A stretch of 64,000 nt of DNA from Cokeromyces recurvatus. Taxonomy: Eukaryota; Mucoromycota; Mucoromycetes; Mucorales; Mucoraceae. The DNA lies in assembly GCF_025118155.1 (NCBI RefSeq), contig NW_026251401.1:496001-560000 (forward strand), read 5' to 3'. The notes beneath the pieces are model-generated. The model saw only the letters and a list, made by a program, of their open reading frames with translations. It was not told where the DNA came from and searched no databases. Below are positions 9,981 to 24,459 of this stretch, piece after piece (within the stretch, counting starts at the first letter, position 1; each line of letters opens with the position of its first letter). Both the position numbers and the translations under genes were made by a program.

Positions 9981-11804
9981 TTATAAGTGATAAATAAAAC
10001 CATAACCATTACCGGTCGGAAGAATGATATTTTCTACATTTTTACATTTAATAGAGATTGTTCCCGTATCAGGATTGCTTCTAGTTGCTCTTCTTTTCCT
10101 TGGTTCTACTTTCAATTTTATATAGGCAGCACTACCTATACTATGTTGTTTTCGGATACTATACCATATACAATGACCCTGTAGATCATGAAGTTTAATA
10201 TATGGATAACCCTTTATAAAGATATTTAAAGTATGAATATCATGTCTTGAAAGATCCATGGAGATATCTTCTGGATTGATGATAGGTCTTAAAGATTTAA
10301 TACTTAAAGCAAAGAGTTTTAGTTTAGGACAAGATTGAGATATAAAACGTAGCAAGTAGGATAAATTCTCTTCAGCTGGTTCTGGTATAGTGGCACCATA
10401 TAATTCTAATCTATCTAAATTATAATAGGGTTGTGGAAAGATGGGATGCAATGAGATAAAGAAAGAATGTAGTTTTAAATGAATGACGTTTGGATGTTGA
10501 TTTAAAAAGGAATTGAATGGAAAGTTGACGAAGCCTTGATCTTGACCAGGACCAAGATGATGAGGACAGAAGGAGAGACTGATGGTCTTCAAGTTGGTAA
10601 ATCGATGAATGATGATTTGAAAATCAATGTCTATATCAGAGATAGTGATATTCAAATGTTCAATGTAATTCCGTTGATTTGAATAGGATAAATTGATTAA
10701 TTCTTCCATGTTTCTTGATATTGAAAAGAAGTCCTTGATTCTCATCAAGTTAATCTCATCAAAGGCGTCTAAGATCTTTTTCGTAAATGGGTGAATATCA
10801 ACATCGAATTCCTTGATATGTTTACAATTCTTTGCGATGCAAACAATTCTTTCTTCAATAAGTGGGTCGACAGGTATCTCCATAAAGAGATTTTCATCAA
10901 GCCAAAATTTAAATAGAATGCGTTCCATATTCAAATATTTCTTTGAGACATAATCCAATATTTTCCATTTAAAACTTGATCTCATCGTGACTTCCTCTAG
11001 ACAAAGTTGATTGATAGACAAGGCAGGTTCTACAGAAGATGTCTCGAGTTCCCATGGAGAGTTATCATCCAAGGTAGCATACTTGAGATCTAATATCTCC
11101 AACACGGGAGTATTTGAATGTAATTTCTCCAAGAGTTGAATGTTGATATAGGCGTGAGCAAGACATAGATGTTTTAAAGCAGGAGCATTGGATAATGAAC
11201 TAATAAGCTCAGTTGAGGCTCTACTTGAAGACAAGAAGTAAACAAGTTCAAAGTTAAGCATCAGATAACTTAAATTTTTGAATACATTTGACTTGAGCAT
11301 CGAAACGGTATACATGTATCGATTACGCTCTGTAACCGATTTTAAATTTTTCCATTTTGAAAAACTTTTCTCGGTTCTAGTAGGAAAGAATGAATGACTT
11401 TCAAAGAGGGACAATAAAAATCCGATAGGACCATAGTTATCTTGAAAGAAAAGATCAGAACTATCTTCATCTTCGAAATCAGATTCAGAGGTTTCAAAAT
11501 CGAGAGAAAGTTCTTTTACATTTGGAAATAGTAATGGCCATTTTCTAATGTGTTCAATATGTATCTCTTCATTACAATCTACATTTATTTTTTTCACTGT
11601 ATTTGCATATTCTTTATAATTCGTAAAGAATTCGACCATCTTGTTATGTTGAATACGAAAGCGGGTAATATCTAAAGTTTCATATAATTTTGAACGTCTG
11701 ATTATTTTATTCCAATATCTACAAACATAAGAAGCCTGATAAAGATCTCTATTCCCTAAATAAGATATGATTTGAAAAAAAGTTTCATAAGGTAATCTAT
11801 TCAT
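9981..11804 (-). CDS. F-box / leucine-rich-repeat protein
   Basis: This is a single uninterrupted 607-codon frame. Residues 1-45 form an F-box ('MNRLPYETFFQIISYLGNR', 'YQASYVCRYWNKII', 'LYETLDI') with the usual LP start and W at the end. The rest shows irregular Leu-rich repeats ('LKHLCLAHAYI', 'LEILDLKYATL', 'LDRLELYGA', 'LKLFALSI'). The family provides substrate receptors of SCF ubiquitin ligases, with the F-box binding Skp1 and the LRRs binding the target. The target is unknown. Large expanded F-box/LRR families of this type are common in zygomycete fungi, so no ortholog is assigned. Start chosen at 11804, where the F-box begins directly. Confidence 0.85.
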   Translation of the reverse strand: MNRLPYETFFQIISYLGNRDLYQASYVCRYWNKIIRRSKLYETLDITRFRIQHNKMVEFFTNYKEYANTVKKINVDCNEEIHIEHIRKWPLLFPNVKELSLDFETSESDFEDEDSSDLFFQDNYGPIGFLLSLFESHSFFPTRTEKSFSKWKNLKSVTERNRYMYTVSMLKSNVFKNLSYLMLNFELVYFLSSSRASTELISSLSNAPALKHLCLAHAYINIQLLEKLHSNTPVLEILDLKYATLDDNSPWELETSSVEPALSINQLCLEEVTMRSSFKWKILDYVSKKYLNMERILFKFWLDENLFMEIPVDPLIEERIVCIAKNCKHIKEFDVDIHPFTKKILDAFDEINLMRIKDFFSISRNMEELINLSYSNQRNYIEHLNITISDIDIDFQIIIHRFTNLKTISLSFCPHHLGPGQDQGFVNFPFNSFLNQHPNVIHLKLHSFFISLHPIFPQPYYNLDRLELYGATIPEPAEENLSYLLRFISQSCPKLKLFALSIKSLRPIINPEDISMDLSRHDIHTLNIFIKGYPYIKLHDLQGHCIWYSIRKQHSIGSAAYIKLKVEPRKRRATRSNPDTGTISIKCKNVENIILPTGNGYGFIYHL

Positions 11805-12916
11805 ATTGATAAGAAGAAGAAGGAAAAGAAGAAAAAAAAAAAAAGAAGAAGAATAAAAAAAAAAAAAAAAGAGAGAGAGAGAGAGAAAAGAAGTATAATA
11901 ATCTTAATTAAATTTTAAGCAGTAACAAAATACATATAAATATTTATATATACATGTACATATACATATACATGAATGTATATATCAATGTGTAATAGTA
12001 CAAGTAGTAATAGTGGCAGTGGGAGTAGGAGTAGTAGTAGTAGTAGTAGGAGTATTAACTTTTTTTTTTATTATATCTTGCATCATTTTCCAAATCACGT
12101 TTATTTTTCAACATAGTGTAATTACTTTGTAGTAGTAGTAGAATGAATGAATGGCTGCATTAAAAATAAAAAAAAAAAAAATTATACTCAGCAGAACAAC
12201 AGTGATTCAATAAAATTGTAAATCTTTATACATGAATGTAATATAATAAAAAGAAAGGCGGCTTATCCCCCACCAAAAAAAGATGGGCTTATGTGTAACT
12301 ATAAAGTGAAACTTTCTGGTATTTTGAACTCTTCTGAAATAAAATAAAGGGTAGATAGAATGTCTTGGTGAAGCTGAATTATCCTTTCATAATATTTGTT
12401 CAAGATATATTAAACAGTCAAAATGCACTAGTAGTAAAAAGAAAGAAAGAATGATAATAATTTATTCTATTTTTATAATGATAATATTTTAAAAATAGCA
12501 GTTTTTATTAACAAAAAAAAATTATAGACACATTCTTTAATAATTGAAAGAAAAAAAACTAAAGCTATTCGAGCTACATGTAAAAGATGTATACAATTCA
12601 TACAATTATAATCAGTATAATATACAAAAAAATTTTTTTTCCTTTTTTTCTTTTTTTTCTTTTTTTTTTTATCTTTTTGTCTCATAGTAATAGTCAGTGG
12701 TAAGGCGGACGGAATTCATCCCGAAATAATAACGTTAATTTATTGGGGGAGAGAGAGAGAAAGTGAAGGAGGGAGAATCATTATTATATTATGTCAAAAA
12801 AAAAAATTGTACAATAATAAAAATAGTAGTTTTTTTTTTTTTAACTTTTCTTTATCCCCTTCCCCCTTTTTCTTCTTTTCTCTTTTGTATACAGTTAGAA
12901 TAAATATTCATAAAAG
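11805..12916. other. Divergent intergenic region, simple repeats
   Basis: This is the shared upstream region of the F-box gene (-) and the membrane-protein gene (+). It contains GA-rich and poly-A stretches (11825-11885), a GTAGTAG microsatellite (12000-12050), (TA)-rich runs and several T/A homopolymers (12625-12671). No conserved coding frame was found; the 12473-12685 frame is homopolymer-driven. Confidence 0.6.
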
Positions 12917-14010
12917 ATGCATAATAATAGTCAGCATTTATTACCTTCAAAAACAACATTTATACCAACTAATATAGTAAACTCGATTCTATCCTATACA
13001 CACTATCTCTTTCTCTTTCTTTCTTTCTTTCTTTCTTTCTTAACACTTCTTTTTATTGTTATATAGAAGACATCTTATGTAGCTCCAACTAGAAGTTGTA
13101 GTAATAAAATTGTAGTCGCTAAACGACAACAAGAAAGTGTAGTTCATATTACCATCACTGCGGCTGGTACCGTCATTTATACCCAAACAGCTACCTCTTA
13201 TTCTTATATTCCAAGTTATTCTCCTGTTTATGAATCTCCTGCAATAAATGGAAATAACAGTAATCAAAATGATCCCAACAGTCATTTCCATAAGAACAAT
13301 AATCAATTGAATATAGGCGCCATCATAGGTGGCGTTGTTGGTGGTGTTGCTTTAATAGCTTTAATAGGTTTAATCATCATCTATACTATACTATACTATA
13401 TCATATTATATTTAACCTAACCTAACATAATCATTATTATCATTATATTCTACTTGTACTCTTTACTTCTCATATAGGTTTAGGCTTTTTATTTATGCGT
13501 CGTAGAGCACAAAAGCAAAAGAGAGAAAAAGAAAAAAATGAATTTATTGATGATGACGACGATTCTTATTATCAAACAAATAACAACAATCGTCATTCAA
13601 CTTCTAACGAAATAACGACTACAACTGCGGATGGAATAATAACAAAGACAACAGCTGGTTGCTCACCATTAGCTCCTAGACATCTAGTGGCTCCTCTAGA
13701 AGGAGATGGAAGAGAATCAAAATTTTATCCACTAACAAATGATGGTTATTACTATGAGGATATAATCGCTCCTTCTTACCCACCCACAAAAGCATTTTAT
13801 TCAAGAAATAATAGTATTACTTCTGATTCATTACCTTCAACTGCAATTGACAGTAATAATAATATATCAACAAGTTATAATGGCATGCGACATGTACCTA
13901 ATGAAGTTGATTATCCTGTTGTTGCTACTAATTTAGAAGAACGACATGTACCTCATTTAAAAGATGATGATGATATTCCTAGAATAGAACCTCCTCATAC
14001 TAGAGATTAA
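12917..14010 (+). CDS. Single-pass membrane protein with glycine-rich TM segment
   Basis: Three exons splice in frame: from ATG 12917 to 'FIPTNI' (donor GTAAAC), from about 13067 to 'VALIALI', then the last exon from about 13480 to stop 14008-14010. The product is about 290 residues. The N-terminal part is Ser/Thr/Tyr-rich ('ITITAAGTVIYTQTATSYSY'). One TM segment follows, 'IGAIIGGVVGGVALIALIGL' plus 'GFLF', with a GxxxG-like zipper, then a basic stop-transfer 'MRRRAQKQKREKEK' and an acidic, Asn-rich cytosolic tail. This layout recalls fungal wall-stress sensors and Mid2/Axl2-type proteins, but there is no WSC domain and no clear signal peptide, so the function is unassigned. The first exon is the weakest part of the model. 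Its stop is about 105 bp from the convergent NTH1 stop. Confidence 0.65.
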
Positions 14011-14115
14011 TTGTATCAACTATTTATATGTATAATAATAAAAAAAAATAAATAAATAACAAGACATGATATTATAAATAAATAAGCTTCTTGTTGTTAA
14101 ATTATAGAGTTAATA

Positions 14116-14376
14116 TCACCATTCAAGTGATTCCTTTTTAATAGAAGAAATAGATGTTTTCTTTTTTTTTGTAATAACAGCAGAAGGACAATATTGATTT
14201 ACAGGACATTGATCACATCGAGGTCCTCTAGGTAAACAAACAATTTGACCGAATCCCACCATCATCGGGTTAATGTTTCGCCATCTATCTTTTGGTAACC
14301 AAGATTCAAGGCTCTACCGCCAAAAAAAAAAAAAATAAAGGAAATAAATATCACTAAATTATATCTTGTTGTACAA

Positions 14377-14408
<32 letters not shown>

Positions 14409-15198
14409 TAAATAACTTTACAGCTCTTGTTTCTTCAGGTGTTTTCGTTTTTACCCAACCTAGACGATTACAGATACGATGTACATGAACATCTACACCA
14501 ATCCCTATATTTTTATTCCATGCGACTTGTAAAGTAAGATAGGCCATCTTGGGTCCAACTCCGGGTAAAGACGTTAAGCCTTGTATTGTATCTGGAATAT
14601 CACCTCCATAGTCGTCTCTCAATCGTATTGCTGTACGTTTCAAGAAGGCTGCCTTCCTTTTATGAAATCCTACACTGGATATCAATTCATCTAATCGGTC
14701 TTCTTTAACATCTAGAATACTTTGTAAATTTAAACCTCCTGGTAACTCTGCCTGTAATCTCCAAACAGTCGCACTTGTCACTGTATCCTTGGTTTGTGAA
14801 GAAAGCATGAGACTTACCAAGGTCTGGAAACGTTGAACAAGAGGAGATGCGGTCGTTTCTGCTAAACGTTCACAACCCATCGTATCTACAGGCGCCTTTT
14901 CCTTTTCTCGATAGGCTTGAATCAGTTTATAAACAACTTGCCAGTCTTTATTCTTAACAGGCGTGTTTTCTATTCTTTCTTTTCCTTTCATCTTTAATAA
15001 TGATGACTCTTTAGTAGTAGACGTTGATACTAATGTCACATGTTGAAGATTTGGATCCGCTTCTTCTTCTTCTTTTTTTACTGCATTTATCTTTCTTCTC
15101 TTTGTAGGAATTACCTTTGTTTTTTCTTCTTCCTTTACAGGAACTAATTCTTTCTTGATTACATTACGAATATTCCTAGGACTTTTACGTAAAGACAT
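14116..15198 (-). CDS. NTH1: Endonuclease III, bifunctional DNA glycosylase/AP lyase
   Basis: Exon 1 (15198-14422) and exon 2 (14313-14116) join in frame across an intron that contains a long T(n)A(n) block. The basic N-terminus is low complexity and suits nuclear or mitochondrial targeting. The catalytic core follows: 'LVSLMLSSQTKD', the helix-hairpin-helix 'LTSLPGVGPKMAYL' with the catalytic Lys, and 'GVDVHVHRICNRLGW' with the catalytic Asp. Exon 2 supplies 'SLESWLPKDRW' and the 4Fe-4S motif C-x6-C-x2-C-x5-C ('CLPRGPRCDQCPVNQYC'). The enzyme removes oxidised pyrimidines and cuts the abasic site in base excision repair. All key residues are present and the length is normal for a fungal Nth/Ntg protein. 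It lies tandem behind the Yak1 gene on the same strand. Confidence 0.93.
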
Positions 15199-15226
15199 TC
15201 TTTCTTTCTCGCACTCACTCTCTTTT

Positions 15227-15258
<32 letters not shown>

Positions 15259-15408
15259 TTTTTGACTTGAATTAATATTAAAAGGGAAATCGTATTACAC
15301 AACCAATTTTTTTTTTTTTTAAAAAATAAAAAAGTAAAAATAGGACACGTCATTATAATTCTTCAATATACACACACATGTATACATTTATTATTATTAT
15401 TATTATTA

Positions 15409-18493
<3,085 letters not shown>

Positions 18494-21400
18494 TGAATGT
18501 ATGTAGATTTTACTTGTGAGGAGAAAGTAAATCTGATAAAAAAAAAAGGGGGAGGAAGGGGAGGAGAGGAGAAAGGGAAGGAAAAGAAAGAAAAATAATA
18601 AAATAAAATAAAATAAAAAAAAAATAATAAAAAACGATATATGTGAGAAAAGTAGTAATGGTGTGAGAGAGATAGTAGGGAGAGCTTAAATAATTTATGT
18701 ATTGTATTGTTCATATTTGAGGGGAGATTTAAAAGCAGTCATGCGTAATAGAAGAGATATACAAATTATAAAAAGACAAAACAAACAAAGGGGCCCACTT
18801 TCAAGATATCAATAAATAGCAAAGTCCTTTCAAAGAAGAACTTCATTATCGCAATGATGAATTAGACTTTAGTTATTTTTGCTTGTTGAGAATGCTTTTA
18901 GGAGGAGTTTTTATCTTTAAAATTCAAAGTCAAAACAGTGAGTTGTTGTAGTGTCCTCAAACAGCAGTAAACAAGATATATTTGCGTGTTTATTATTTGA
19001 TAATAACCATTTCATCACACACACACACACACACACACACTACTTTTATTAAGCTGTCTTTCTCAGAGTTCCTTTTATTTTTATTTTTTTATTTCTAGTA
19101 TTAAATACATAAGAAAGGTTCCAAACCATATTTATGAAAGGATAGGATTCAAGGGAATTTTAAAGAATTATCGTATTATGTTGAAAAGGTGTACTGATAA
19201 TATGAAGGTATGCGTTCATTTATAGAGCGTAACATAGAGACATGAATGTTGACTGTCTAGGATGTATAAGGTTATTTGGCTCATCAGTAATGCATTGAAA
19301 GGAATTCTATTTATGTAACTTATTAAGACAATCATAAAAATTATTTTTCTTTTCCAAAAATATGAGCATGTTTATTAATGTTAAGAAAATTATAAAATTA
19401 AATTATTTTGAAGCATTCATATAGAAATAGGCACATTAAACGATTATTATAAAGTGTTTAAAGATGCCACATTTCAGCCATGAATAAATACTTCAAAAAT
19501 ATCCAGGGATAATTAAATATACGAGGGAAGTAATTCCTAATAAAGATAGAAGTTAATAAACTAAATTATAATAAATACATGAAGAAAATGTATATTTAAT
19601 AAGGGAATGGAATCAGGGTGTCAATTTGAATCATTATGAATCATGTGAAGAAATTCAACAAAAATAAATTTTTGCTAAAAACATCATATTGGAAATTCCC
19701 TTATATCATGTATACATATTTCGTGTTATGATATACAACTTACCAAAATATATACAAAAGAATATCGAAAAGAGAAAGAATAAAAAGGTAGATTTTTGTA
19801 GCTTGCCCTTTTTTTATAGCAAACTTAAATTACTGGGTTGTTCTTATCATTATTCCTCTTTTTTTTTTTCAAGTGGCTTTGCGTTGTTATGAAGAAAAAT
19901 TTTTTTTACTGACTTTAAAATATGTATGGCGAGGTTGATTGGCTAACCAGTCAAAATTTTTAAGTCTGAAAAAAAAAAAAAAATAAAGAAATAAATACTT
20001 TAGGTTGAAAATGCTTACGATCTAAAATATATCAAGACATGCTCTTAAAGATATTGATATTATTAAGCTTTTATAACGTTCTATACAATAGTTGAGCATT
20101 AGAATAGCATAGTGATTTTAAGTAATAAGAAAATTCAAGCTTATTGGTTTTTGTGTTTGGTGTATTGATATCGATAAAAGCTTCTTACATCATAGAATTT
20201 GGATCAAAATATGCAGTGATAAGAAGAATTTGAATTTAATCGTGTTCAAGTCAAACAAAAGGAATGATAGAGATCATTTTCTTCAAGTGATACAAATCAT
20301 GCCCTGCCAAGTTATTTGTCTTTCTTTATTTATTTACTTGGCTCACTTTGAAAGCTTCATCTAGCTTATCTTTAACACAGAAATACTCTAGATGCTTAAA
20401 TCAATATAAGAGAAGAAACCTGTCATATACCTTAATTGTTTCTCTCTTTCTCTTTATACTTGTACTTATCTTTGTCTAATTGACTATAGCTGATATGAAA
20501 CGACGAATAAAGAATGAAGAATATGAATACTAAAATGACTTTAATTGAATATTAAACTCATTTACCCTTTATTTACAGACACAGATGTACATTTACAAAG
20601 GCTCTACAAAGTCCAAACAGAGGTCAAAAAGACTTTATAATTGTCAAATAGACAGACCAATCTCACAAGGGGATTATGCTTATTTGTATACTATAACAAT
20701 ACATATGTCTCATTTAGACAGTCTATTAGTTGTTCATCAGGGATATATCACCTTTATCCCAATAAAAGAAATTGATATCAAACAATATTAGTGTAGTATA
20801 TGTAAATAGATTTCGCGTATTAGAGTTTAAGGACAATACAATTTTGGTCATGCATAGTGACTTTAGTTAACTCTCTCTTTAAGATATGCAACTCTCGCTG
20901 AATTATTACTTTTACAGATCTAATAGATAATTTTCTTAGCATTTCTGCTTCCTAAAGTTGTGGAATATGATGATAAAGAAAAGTAAATACATCTAAATAT
21001 ATATAAGATTGCTCATAATGTTATCTCTAATTATGGAAGATTACACATAATCTCTAGGTAAGCATTCTAATTTTCTTGTAATATACATCATTATATCCAA
21101 CCATGACATATGATTGATTTATCTAAAAGGCGAACATACATTCTCTTTAAACTCTCTCCTTCTATCTCTCTCTCTATATATATATATATGTGTGTGTGTA
21201 TGTATATGTATATATCTATCTATCCATTTATTAGAAGTTGGTTTAAAAGACAATGTTTTCTGCATGCATACGAGAAAAAATACTTTTAATACCTAACAAT
21301 GACTAGTTTAGGTTTACCTAACTTACAAATAAAGTATTAACTGTTATGATGTATTTATATGTCACATGCAGAACTGAATATATTGCATTATTTTTGTATC

Positions 21401-21606
21401 CAAAAAAGTAAAACTTTATTCTGCAGCTGCAACAATAGTGTGTAAAATACATAAATATTCTATTTTTTATTTTTATTTTTATTTTTTTTTTTTTTATTTT
21501 TATCCTTTTTATCCTTTTTATTCTTTTTATTCTTTTTATTCTTTTTATTCTTTTTCTTTCATTCTTTTTAATTATATATACTACTATCATTCAATGACTT
21601 GTCAAC
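18494..21606. other. Long divergent intergenic region, no gene seen
   Basis: About 3.1 kb separate the Yak1 start (-) from the DHHC gene start (+). It is AT-rich, with poly-purine runs (18540-18640), (CA)n at 19017-19040, (TA/TG)n at 21170-21215 and a (TTTTTATTC)n-type tandem at 21485-21560 just before the DHHC start. Short frames (19689-19892, 20585-20791, 21114-21296) have no domain, codon signal or splice partner that I can support. Confidence 0.6.
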
Positions 21607-23338
21607 ATGTCAAGAGCAAGTAATAATACAAAAAATAAAATCACTTTGCCATTACCGTTTTTATTAGAAAGCAATACAAATCCTTCATTTTCATTTGTAA
21701 TGAGGCAAAATAAAATGAATGAAAGCTTTGAGAATTTGAATTTGTCAAACCCTATCGATTCTCATGACAGAAATCCTCAGTCAACCACAAACCTAAATTC
21801 ACATCAGTTAACAACTTCTATCAAAGCGAAACGTCAATCACATACTCGTAACTATCAGTTATATGAAGGAAAGACTCTCTTTTTTTGTGGTGGAAGGTTG
21901 TTAACGAGTAGAGCTTTTTGGGCATTTGGTTTATCCATCTTTTTATTAATAATGCCTTCAGTTTTATTTCTTATATTCACGTATGTATTCTTTACCAAGA
22001 ATGTTTCGTTTTTATTTAATTTTATTTATTTATTTTTTTATATACTAATTAGATGTCCTTGGTTATGGCATCATGTTTCACCTGCTATTCCTATCCTATT
22101 TGCTTATTTGTTTTGCCTTACATTTACTTCTATGTTAAAGACTTCATGGACTGATCCGGGGGTAAGTAGTATATATACATACTAGAATAGATTTATAAAG
22201 TGAATAATTAACAGTTTTTTTTTTTTTTTTTCGCTTTTCTTACTATTAGATTTTACCTCGTAATTTGGATATAAAAAGTACACAAAATGTAAATCAATAT
22301 GGATATAGATATTCATTCATGTCAGATGATGACGGCCTGTTTCCTTTACCAAAAGAAATTACGATTAAGAATGCTCCTATTCAGCTAAAGTATTGTGAAA
22401 CATGCTGTATTTATAGACCACCTCGAGCCAGTCATTGTAGACAATGCGATAATTGTGTAGGCAGGTAAAAAGGGAAAATAGAGGGTAGGGGCCAAGTGAG
22501 TGAGGAAATAGAGGAGACAGAGAGAGAGAGAGAGAGAGCGTGTGTGTAAGAAAAAAGATATAGAATGTCTATCTATCTGTCTATCTATCTATCTATTTGT
22601 CTATTTATACTTATATTAACCTATTCTATAGAAAATGAAGATCATCATTGCATTTGGTTAAATAATTGTGTTGGAAAGAGAAATTATACAACCTTCTTTA
22701 CTTTTATTATGTCTGCTACTATCTTGTGCTGTTATGTAATCGCATTTTCTTTGACACATGTCATTCAAGTTTATTTAAATAGCAGGGAAAGCTTTAAAGA
22801 TTCTTTATTGCATACACCTATTAGTTTTTTAATTGCTATTTTATGTTTCTTGTTATTACTCCCAATTGGTTGCCTAACTAGTTATCACTGCTTTTTAGTT
22901 ATGAGAGGCGTTACAACTCATGAACAGGTAAGTCTTCTTTATATATATATATATATATGTGTGTGTATACATATTAAAGTCTATATAAAAGTTACGTTCA
23001 AATTTGGCTTCAATGCCATTTGAAAAACATCCTTATGATTTTGGAAATCCATTTAAAAATATGTTTCATATATTATGCAGACCACATAATAAGAGGTAAT
23101 TTTAGAAACATGTATATTTTATTGAAGATAAATACATAAATAATTAAATATATGTATTAGTTATATTGCAAGACGTAAATATGCTGAAGAGATTTATGAG
23201 GTTCAGCCTATTACAAACAATCCTGCAAAAAGAAATTCAAATTTATCTTCTACAAATAACATACAAGATGAATTAGGTCAAGTTTCTACTTTGGAGACTA
23301 TAACTACATCTAATATTCCTTTACATACTATTACGTAA
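21607..23338 (+). CDS. ERF2: DHHC palmitoyltransferase (Erf2/ZDHHC9-like)
   Basis: Six exons splice in frame: 21607-21980, two exons covering the next TM segment and the Cys-rich domain, 22632-22926, 22992-23095 and 23161-23338. Two TM segments ('[20 protein letters not shown]' and '[15 protein letters not shown]') precede 'TSWTDPG'. The Cys-rich domain then reads '[20 protein letters not shown]', '[19 protein letters not shown]' and 'KRNYTTFF', with the catalytic DHHC Cys. Two more TM segments and the 'THEQLRSN' box complete the family layout. These enzymes S-acylate proteins at ER/Golgi membranes; Erf2 acts on Ras with Erf4. The exon ending at 22460 joins 22632 through a GC-AG intron, the only choice that restores the invariant spacing between the Cys-rich domain and DHHC. 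The orthology to Erf2 rather than another DHHC clade is tentative. Confidence 0.88.
22461..22631 (+). other. Non-canonical GC-AG intron in the DHHC gene
   Basis: The exon ends '...TGT GTA G' and the intron begins GCAGGT; the next exon starts after TATAG with 'AA AAT GAA GAT CAT CAT TGC'. This restores C-V-E-x-x-D-H-H-C. The nearby GT at 22465 would leave the wrong phase and give an immediate stop. Confidence 0.7.
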
Positions 23339-23711
23339 TAGTAACATTTTACGCATTATTTGTACTTTTTTTAATCATTATCTACTAATTTTTTTTTTAA
23401 AAAAAAGAGAAAAAAATACATCTGTTTATATATTACTGTACATATCACCATAATAAATTATTGGTTATTTTTTTTTTACTACCACTTTTACTTGTTACGA
23501 TTAAAATATGTTTTTGCTATCAACTTTTATACTTTTTTTTTTCATTTTCCCTCTTGTCTCTTAAGAGGTCTTTCCTTTCTTATACACGCTACTCGAACTG
23601 TCTCGGGCAATATCGCAGATGAAAAATGCACTGTACCCGCCTGACCATAAAAAAAAAAAAAAAAAAGCAAAAACAAATAAAATTCATATTTTAATCCGTA
23701 TTATAGCAATG

Positions 23712-24227
23712 TTAAAACTACAAGAAAACCATTCTATCCCATTGCCGTAATAATCTGATTGTCGACCCTATTATTCTCACACTACCAATGACAAGAAGTG
23801 AATGGTTTCGTTGCGTACGATGGCGACTTGGTTGGTTACTTCTTGGTAAACCCTCCTCCTAAGCCTGCCCCTTCTATCCAAATGGACTCTTCACACGCTC
23901 ACATAGTTTTTCTTGTTTGTATATATGCATAACCGCCTTCAGATGCCCCAAGTCTATTGAAGATCCACTCACTCTCTTATCTCTTGAACCTCCTATTACC
24001 ATCAACATTCCATACGAAGAAAGTGAGAAAATCAATGGATGCCCGGCTCATACGCTGGCCTTCCACATGTGCAATTCTGCTTGGAGATGGACTATCTAGC
24101 TTCACTCTCAAATCCCTGAACCCTCTGACCATCATCTTCTTTCAATACAAAAACGAATTTCTGATAGTTAATTATCATCACTTATACATACACTTCAACA
24201 CTTTCCCTTTCATTCCAAGAGGAGTTT

Positions 24228-24277
<50 letters not shown>

Positions 24278-24377
24278 CCATAGCGACCTAATTAGGGCAA
24301 GCCTGCATCTATAAATGCTATATGCCCATTGGCCATTTTTTTTTTTTAATTTTTAAATAAAATTCTTCTTTACTTGA
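23712..24377 (+). mobile_element. LINE copy 2: 3' fragment with 13-bp target duplication
   Basis: Plus-strand homology to the LINE C-terminus begins at 'KLQENHSIPLP' and continues through 'NNLIVDPIILTLPMTRS', 'RCVRWRLGWLL' and 'SIEDPLSYLLNLLLPSTFH' in broken frames. After a poly-T run (about 24231-24277) comes the family 3' hairpin (24295-24327) and the end AAATAAAATTCTTCTT. It is flanked by TATTATAGCAATG at 23699-23711 and 24378-24390. It is strongly 5'-truncated and inserted between the DHHC gene and the start of the Mediator-like gene. Confidence 0.88.
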
Positions 24378-24422
24378 TATTATAGCAATGATTTCTGAAC
24401 TTGAAAAAAAAAAAAAAAGAGA

Positions 24423-24453
<31 letters not shown>

Positions 24454-24459
24454 AGGAAT

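Noticed and set aside
13380..13430. CCTAACCTAACA as telomere-like repeats
   Set aside because: Only two units, located inside a predicted intron of the membrane-protein gene.
22465..22631. Canonical GT donor at 22465 in the DHHC gene
   Set aside because: It leaves phase 2 and gives AGA AAA TGA after splicing, destroying the DHHC domain.
23570..23655. Segment with CGGGCAA resembling the LINE 3' UTR upstream of LINE copy 2
   Set aside because: A few matching bases to the copy 3 UTR but no consistent hairpin or coding homology; too weak to call.
24388..24459. Upstream ATG giving a poly-Phe extension of the Mediator-like protein
   Set aside because: It lies in the LINE target duplication and reads through A and T homopolymers. 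The TTTTAG before 24460 looks like a splice acceptor, so ATG 24460 is preferred.
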